Shown in pieces: positions 6,117 to 9,959 of a stretch of 9,959 nt of DNA. The first letter of the stretch is position 1, and each line of letters begins with the position of its first letter. The notes under the pieces are model-generated. The model saw nothing but the letters and a program-made list of their open reading frames with translations, was not told the origin of the DNA and did no database searches. A program made the translations under genes and the position numbers. The stretch is taken from contig JAQYPI010000059.1 in the NCBI GenBank assembly GCA_028726925.1, positions 1 to 9,959 of the forward strand. The letters are read 5' to 3'. Source of the stretch: Caryophanales bacterium (GTDB lineage: Bacteria > Bacillota_I > Bacilli_A > RFN20 > CAG-826).

Positions 6117-6385
6117 GGAAAGAAACGCTGCGCATGGACATCGTCTCGAGGGGGCGCTTCCCCAAGGAAGAGCTCTTTCGCCTTGTCCTCGTGGGCGGCG
6201 TTTTCGCCCTTGACCCCGAACAAACCGCCCCCGGGCGCGGGGTCTACGTCAAGCGGTCCCTCGAGGTCCTTTCGACTCTTGAAAGGAAAAAGGTCCTCGA
6301 GAAGACGCATCATGCCCCTTTGAAAGAGGGGGAACTCGAAAGGATGGTGAGCCTATGCCAAACGAAGAAGCCCTTCGCTTCCTAG
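6113..6385 (+). CDS. ylxR: YlxR/RnpM family RNA-binding protein (DUF448), degenerate motif
   Basis: This 90-residue protein sits between nusA and ylxQ, the standard place for YlxR, a small RNA-binding protein reported to bind and modulate the RNase P RNA in Bacillus. The fold signals are FPKEELFRLV (16-25, usual PKKELIRVV), FALDP and APGRGVYV (39-46, usual GRGAYL). The N-terminal signature normally reads Pro-x-Arg-x-Cys-(I/V)-(V/A)-(T/C). Here the aligned stretch is TLRMDIVS: the arginine (R7) is kept, the proline is threonine and the cysteine is aspartate (D9). The C-terminal helix is followed by about 20 extra residues. ATG 6113 overlaps the nusA stop; no strong ribosome site is seen, so translation is probably coupled. 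The 3' end overlaps ylxQ by 31 bases. Confidence 0.8.
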   Translation: MRKETLRMDIVSRGRFPKEELFRLVLVGGVFALDPEQTAPGRGVYVKRSLEVLSTLERKKVLEKTHHAPLKEGELERMVSLCQTKKPFAS

Positions 6386-6663
6386 GACTCCTCAACCGCG
6401 GGGGCAAATGCCTCATCGGGGAGCCCATCCTGCACAACATGCGCAAGGGGAATGCCCTCGTGATCGCGGAGACGGACTCGAAAACCGCCCTCCGCGCGAA
6501 GGAGAAGGGGGAGCGCGTTGGCTGCCTCATCCTCGAGGGCGCGAGCAAGGAGGAGCTCGGCGGGGCCATTGGCTTCGCGAGCGCCTCCGCCATCCTCGTG
6601 AAGGACACCAAGGCTAGCCTTGCCCTCGCGAGGAAATGGGAAACGCGGAAAGGAGATTTATGA
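6355..6663 (+). CDS. ylxQ: L7Ae-family RNA-binding protein YlxQ
   Basis: This 102-residue protein is the L7Ae/L30e/S12e/Gadd45-family gene found before infB in Firmicutes (YlxQ, also called RplGB). L7Ae relatives bind kink-turn RNA; the YlxQ target is poorly known. Support comes from LRFLGLLNRGGKCLIGE (7-23, usual LNLLGLARRAGKLVTGE), the strand NALVIAETD (33-41), SKEELGGAIG (64-73, usual TREELGxAIG) and ASAILVKD (77-84). The usual NT pair after the second strand is not obvious (DSKTALRAK). ATG 6355 lies inside the last 31 bases of ylxR. The conserved start of the domain leaves no room for a later start, so the overlap is real. Upstream AAAGG (6339-6343) and GGTGA (6346-6350) may serve as ribosome site. 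Its TGA overlaps the infB ATG. Confidence 0.85.
   Translation: MPNEEALRFLGLLNRGGKCLIGEPILHNMRKGNALVIAETDSKTALRAKEKGERVGCLILEGASKEELGGAIGFASASAILVKDTKASLALARKWETRKGDL
6649..6655 (+). promoter_or_regulatory. Ribosome binding site fixing the infB start
   Basis: AAAGGAG lies 4 bases before ATG 6660 and inside the end of ylxQ. It favours this start over the in-frame ATG at 6636, which has no comparable site. Confidence 0.8.
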
Positions 6664-8537
6664 AGAAACCGAATTACGGCGTGAAAAAAAGCGACCAGAA
6701 GAAGCCTGCCTCCGGGCAGCGCGTCTCGAACTTCCAGCCGAGAGAGCGGAGGAGAGAGGAATACGCGAAAGTCAACGGGGGCGTCTTCGTCTATAGCAAG
6801 CCGATCAGCGTCGCGGAACTAAGCAAAGCGATCAACGTGCCGACGCCCGCGATCATCAAATACCTCTTCCTTCGCGGCAAGGCCGTGACGATCAACCAAG
6901 TCCTCGACGACGAGACGATCGGGGAGCTTTGCCTCGAGTTCGGCTACGACTTCAAGAAGGAGAAGATCGTCGACGAGGAGCATTTCGAGGAACTCGAGGT
7001 GCAAGACGACGAGGCCGACCTCAAGGAACGGCCCGCGGTCGTCACCATCATGGGTCACGTCGACCACGGCAAGACCACCCTCATCGACGCGATCCGCTCC
7101 TCCCACATCGTGGACACCGAGGCCGGCGGCATCTCGCAGGAGATCGGCGCCTACCAAAAGGAAGTGCACGGCAAGAAGATCACCTTCATCGACACCCCGG
7201 GGCACGCGGCCTTCACCGCGATGCGCGCCCGCGGCGCCTCGGTCACGGACATCGTCGTCCTCGTGGTCGCCGCCGACGACGGCGTCATGCCCCAGACGAT
7301 CGAGGCCATCGACCACGCGAAAGCCGCGGGGGTCCCGATCATCGTGGCCATCAACAAGATGGATAAGCCGGGCGTCCATCCCGAGCGCGTCAAGGAAGAG
7401 CTCATGCAGCACGACGTCATCGCCGAGGATTACGGGGGCGACGTCATGACCGTCGAGATCTCCGCGAAAAAAGGCATGGGGATCGACGATTTGCTCGACA
7501 TGATCCTCCTAAAGGCCGAGATGCTCGAGCTCAAGGCCAACCCGAAGCGTTACGCGATCGGCGCGGTCCTCGAAAGCGAACTCTCCAAAGGCGAGGGACC
7601 CAAAGCCACCCTCCTCGTCCAAAACGGCACGTTGACCGCCGGGGATTACGTCGTCGTGGGCGAAACTTATGGCAAGATCCGCCGCATGACCAACGAATAT
7701 CGCCAGGTCTTAAAAGCCGCTGGCCCAGGCACCCCCGTGTCGGTCATTGGCCTCAGCGCCGTCCCAAGCGCTGGGGACAAGTTCATGGCCTTCCCCGAGG
7801 AACGCCAAGCCAAGGAAATCGCCGAGAAGCGCCAGCTTTCCAAGCAAGCCAAGGAACGTTCCGGCTCCTCCGCGATGACGCTTGCCGACCTCAATAACCT
7901 CGTCAACGCCGGCAAGGTCAAGGACGTGAACGTCGTCGTCAAGGCCGATAGCGACGGCACGGCCGAGGCCCTCAAGCACAACCTCGAGAAGATGAGCACC
8001 GATTCCATCAAGGTCCGCGTCCTTCTCGCTAGCGCCGGGGCCATCAGCGACAACGACGTCCTCCTCGCGAGCGCTTCTCACGCGATTATCTTCGGCTTCA
8101 ATGTCCGGCCGGATGCCCGCGTCCGCCAGAAAGCGGAAGAAAACCACGTCGAGATCCGCCTCCACAAGATCATCTACGAGCTCCTCGACGACATGGAGGC
8201 CGCCATGAAAGGCATGGTCAAGGCCGAGGTCGTCGAAAGCGTTACCGGCCAGGCCGAGATCCGCCACATCTACAAGATCGGCAAAGTCGGCACGATCGGT
8301 GGTTCCTACGTCACGAGCGGCCTCATCAAGAACGGGGCGAAGATCCGCCTCCTTCGAGACGGGGTCGTCATCTACGACGGCAAGCTTGGCTCCCTTAAGC
8401 GCTTCAAGGACGACGCCAAGGAAGTCAAGGAAGGCTACGAATGCGGCCTCACGATCGAGGGATATAACGACATCAAGGAAGGCGATATCGTCGAAGCCTA
8501 CGAGATGGTCGAGAAGACGGAAGGGGGCGCTGCCTAA
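6660..8537 (+). CDS. infB: Translation initiation factor IF-2
   Basis: IF2 is the GTPase that places initiator fMet-tRNA on the 30S subunit and drives subunit joining. This 625-residue form is short (Bacillus about 716, E. coli 890): a basic N-terminus of about 40 residues, one IF2N domain (about 42-93, SVAELSKAINVPTPAIIKYL), then the G domain, the beta-barrel and linker domains II-III, and the C2 tRNA-binding domain to the end. GTPase motifs are intact: G1 GHVDHGKTT (132-140), G3 DTPGH with catalytic His182, G4 NKMD (232-235) and G5 SAK (268-270). The G2 switch reads GGISQEIGAYQ where most bacteria have GGITQHIGAYQ, so the usual histidine is glutamate. C2 retains SLKRFKDD and YECGLTI, while GTIAGCYV is GTIGGSYV. 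Overlaps: ATGA with ylxQ, TAATG with rbfA. Confidence 0.96.
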   Translation: MKKPNYGVKKSDQKKPASGQRVSNFQPRERRREEYAKVNGGVFVYSKPISVAELSKAINVPTPAIIKYLFLRGKAVTINQVLDDETIGELCLEFGYDFKKEKIVDEEHFEELEVQDDEADLKERPAVVTIMGHVDHGKTTLIDAIRSSHIVDTEAGGISQEIGAYQKEVHGKKITFIDTPGHAAFTAMRARGASVTDIVVLVVAADDGVMPQTIEAIDHAKAAGVPIIVAINKMDKPGVHPERVKEELMQHDVIAEDYGGDVMTVEISAKKGMGIDDLLDMILLKAEMLELKANPKRYAIGAVLESELSKGEGPKATLLVQNGTLTAGDYVVVGETYGKIRRMTNEYRQVLKAAGPGTPVSVIGLSAVPSAGDKFMAFPEERQAKEIAEKRQLSKQAKERSGSSAMTLADLNNLVNAGKVKDVNVVVKADSDGTAEALKHNLEKMSTDSIKVRVLLASAGAISDNDVLLASASHAIIFGFNVRPDARVRQKAEENHVEIRLHKIIYELLDDMEAAMKGMVKAEVVESVTGQAEIRHIYKIGKVGTIGGSYVTSGLIKNGAKIRLLRDGVVIYDGKLGSLKRFKDDAKEVKEGYECGLTIEGYNDIKEGDIVEAYEMVEKTEGGAA

Positions 8538-8908
8538 TGGCCAACCGCCCCGAACGCGTCAAATCTTTGATCGGGCGTTACATCGCCGACATCGTGCGCA
8601 ACGAGATCCGCAAGCCGGGTCTTGGCATCGTCTGCGTGAACGAGGTCGTCGTCTCGGACGACTATAGCTACGCGGACGTCTACGTCACGTTCCTCGACGG
8701 CAAGTATTCCCATCAGAAGATCGAGGAACTCAAGAAGACGGAAGGCTTCGTCCGCAGCTCCCTCGCGAAGAAAATCGACATCTACAAGGTGCCGAAAGTC
8801 CGCTTCGTCCTCGACGAGACCGCCCTCTCCGCGGCCCGCGTCGAAGCGGCCCTCGCGAAAGAGGAAAAAGACCTCGCGGCCCTCGAGACGAAGAAAGAAG
8901 ACGAATGA
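8537..8908 (+). CDS. rbfA: 30S ribosome-binding factor RbfA
   Basis: This 123-residue KH-like protein binds the 30S subunit near helix 1 of 16S rRNA and acts late in maturation, also in cold adaptation. Family signals are the start NRPERVKSLIGRYIADIVRNEI, VVVSDDYSYADVYVTF (usual VxVSxDLxxAKVYVS) and EGFVRSSLAKKIDIYKVPKVRFVLDET (usual GFIRSELGKRIxLRxTPELxFxxDxS). The family's short A-x-G kink before FIR reads TEG here. The tail is Lys/Glu-rich. The ATG shares one base with the infB stop (TAATG), and GGAAGGGGG just upstream can act as the ribosome site. The ylxP gene that separates infB and rbfA in Bacillus is absent, and truB does not follow; the operon ends here with a terminator. Confidence 0.93.
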   Translation: MANRPERVKSLIGRYIADIVRNEIRKPGLGIVCVNEVVVSDDYSYADVYVTFLDGKYSHQKIEELKKTEGFVRSSLAKKIDIYKVPKVRFVLDETALSAARVEAALAKEEKDLAALETKKEDE

Positions 8909-8910
8909 AG

Positions 8911-8948
8911 AAAAGCGAGCAGCCCAACTCGGGTTTGCCCGCTTTTTT
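8911..8948. terminator. Shared bidirectional terminator between convergent rbfA and ttcA-like genes
   Basis: AAAAGCG (8911-8917) pairs with CGC-TTTT (8940-8946). The inner pairs are GC/GC (8919-8920 with 8937-8938), A-T and G-U, and CCC/GGG (8923-8925 with 8931-8933), with an A-C mismatch and a bulged T. TTTTTT (8943-8948) forms the U tract for the plus strand. The AAAA at the left arm gives a TTTT-C-TT run on the minus strand. Only 42 bases separate the two stop codons, so one hairpin probably serves both genes. Confidence 0.8.
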
Positions 8949-8950
8949 CG

Positions 8951-9959
8951 TTATCGGAACAGCTTTTTTCGGAATGCCTTCTTGCCGTCGATGACGGCAT
9001 CTTGGTAACCGAGTTCCCGCAGGATCTTGGGATAGCGCTTCTTCATCACGAGGATGTCGAGGGGGTTTTCTTGCCGGCTAAGAAGCGTCTCGAACCTAGA
9101 AAGCAAGGGAGCAAGGTCCTTTTCCTTGCCTTTCTCGATGCGGATATCGCTTAAGGCGTAACGATGGGGAAGGACCCGGGAATAGGCGATGAAGCCGATC
9201 GTTTTCCGATTTTTGCGAAGGAGCGTCGCTTCCTGGTTTTTCTTAACCGTTGCCCATCCTTCCTTTTCGGCGAGGCGGCTGAGCTCGAAGGCCTCTTCCT
9301 TGAGGACGACGGGCTTGAGCGAATAGGGGCTCCCGTCGTTTTCCTTGCGCTCGATATGGGAGAAATAAAGACAGAAGTCCTTGTAGTTCGTTAGCATGGA
9401 GGAAAGGTTCGCTTCCGCCTCAGGGCGTTCCTCGTAGATGCGTCGCAGCAAATCCTTCGTCCATTGCCGTTCGGTGAACCCGTCCGCCGGGCAAACCCGG
9501 GGAACGACGGGCAAGGATTCTTCCTTGGCCATGCCGCGGAGATCGTCCTCGCGGGCGAGGATGAGGGGACGGATGAAGGTGATGCCCGCGCGGTCGAGGC
9601 GCATGATTGGCTCGAAGGTCGCGACCCTGCCCCCGTGGATCATGTTCATGAAGAGGGTCTCGATCGCGTCGTCCTTGTGGTGGGCGAACGCCACCTTGGA
9701 GCAACCATGTTTCTTCGCCGCGGCGTTGATCGCAGCTTTTTTCATGCGCGAACAGATGGAGCAAGGGGTATGGCCGCCTTTCGGGGTGTTTTGTTTCAAA
9801 ATCGGGTAAACCTCACGGGAATCCTCGACTTGGAGCGTGAGCCCGAGGGAGGCGGCGAATTCGCGCAGGGGAGACGGGTCGAACCCAGGGAAGCCGAGGT
9901 CGAGGGTAATCGGGACGATCTTGAAGTCCTTGTGGGAAAATTTCGTGTACAAAGCCATG
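8951..9959 (-). CDS. TtcA-like tRNA 2-thiolation enzyme with extra C-terminal domain (N-terminus outside window)
   Basis: The frame stays open to the right edge. The in-frame ATG near the edge (complement of 9956-9958) is probably internal, because the PP-loop ATP-binding motif SGGKDS that starts this family is missing and should lie just upstream. Numbering from that Met: CSIC (C66, C69) plus C156 in RVCPADG form the cysteine set that holds the Fe-S cluster in TtcA. FAHHKDDAIETLFMNMIHGG (91-110) and AGITFIRPLI (124-133) match the family well. TtcA uses ATP and an Fe-S cluster to put sulfur on cytidine 32 of tRNA; related PP-loop enzymes use other sites. About 130 residues (roughly 205-335) follow the normal end. 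This part (IGFIAYSRVLPHRYALSDIRI to YPKILRELGY) has a GNAT-acetyltransferase-like rhythm but no clear acetyl-CoA loop. It converges on rbfA and shares its terminator. Confidence 0.75.
   Translation of the reverse strand, partial: MALYTKFSHKDFKIVPITLDLGFPGFDPSPLREFAASLGLTLQVEDSREVYPILKQNTPKGGHTPCSICSRMKKAAINAAAKKHGCSKVAFAHHKDDAIETLFMNMIHGGRVATFEPIMRLDRAGITFIRPLILAREDDLRGMAKEESLPVVPRVCPADGFTERQWTKDLLRRIYEERPEAEANLSSMLTNYKDFCLYFSHIERKENDGSPYSLKPVVLKEEAFELSRLAEKEGWATVKKNQEATLLRKNRKTIGFIAYSRVLPHRYALSDIRIEKGKEKDLAPLLSRFETLLSRQENPLDILVMKKRYPKILRELGYQDAVIDGKKAFRKKLFR

Noticed and set aside
6636..6659. ATG 6636 as infB start
   Set aside because: No ribosome site precedes it. ATG 6660 follows AAAGGAG and overlaps the ylxQ stop as ATGA, like the other junctions.

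Overview
The window looks chromosomal and comes from a GC-rich bacterium. The best guess is an uncultured Bacillota (Firmicutes) lineage near Bacilli, Erysipelotrichia or Mollicutes relatives. Supporting this are the rimP-nusA-ylxR-ylxQ-infB-rbfA gene order with the Firmicutes-specific ylxR and ylxQ, a short IF2 (625 aa), a NusA with a long low-complexity tail, a Gram-positive style lipoprotein, and a CpoA/LafB-like glycolipid glycosyltransferase. TGA ends many genes, so this is not the Mycoplasma code. Codons end strongly in C (CTC, GTC, ATC, GCC), which creates long but false antisense reading frames.

Layout. Positions 1-399 hold the 3' end of a sugar-phosphate nucleotidyltransferase gene, closed by an intrinsic terminator (415-441). 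A candidate promoter containing a perfect 15-bp palindrome abuts the next start codon (492). It would drive three genes joined by ATGA overlaps: a GT4 glycolipid glycosyltransferase (492-1577), a calcineurin-like phosphoesterase lipoprotein (1574-2680) and a multispanning membrane protein (2677-3606). These three plausibly form one membrane or envelope lipid module; the substrate is unknown.

Positions 3607-3784 form the leader of the rimP-nusA operon. It contains a weak promoter candidate, a 5' hairpin and a terminator-like hairpin with an interrupted U tract (3730-3763), which fits NusA autoregulation by attenuation. The operon then runs rimP, nusA, ylxR, ylxQ, infB and rbfA (3785-8908), nearly all translationally coupled. 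It encodes 30S maturation factors (RimP, RbfA), a transcription elongation and termination factor (NusA), two small RNA-binding proteins and initiation factor 2. It ends at a probably bidirectional terminator (8911-8948).

Converging from the right is a minus-strand TtcA-like tRNA thiolation enzyme (8951 to beyond the right edge). It has an Fe-S cysteine set and an unexplained C-terminal domain of about 130 residues; its PP-loop N-terminus lies outside the window.

I see no mobile element, CRISPR array, phage gene, tRNA or rRNA. No clearly new multigene system is present. The most interesting signals are the attenuator-like leader, the altered NusA (KH2 loop lost, long coiled and acidic tail), the degenerate YlxR motif, the palindromic promoter of the lipid operon, and the extra domain on the TtcA-like protein.
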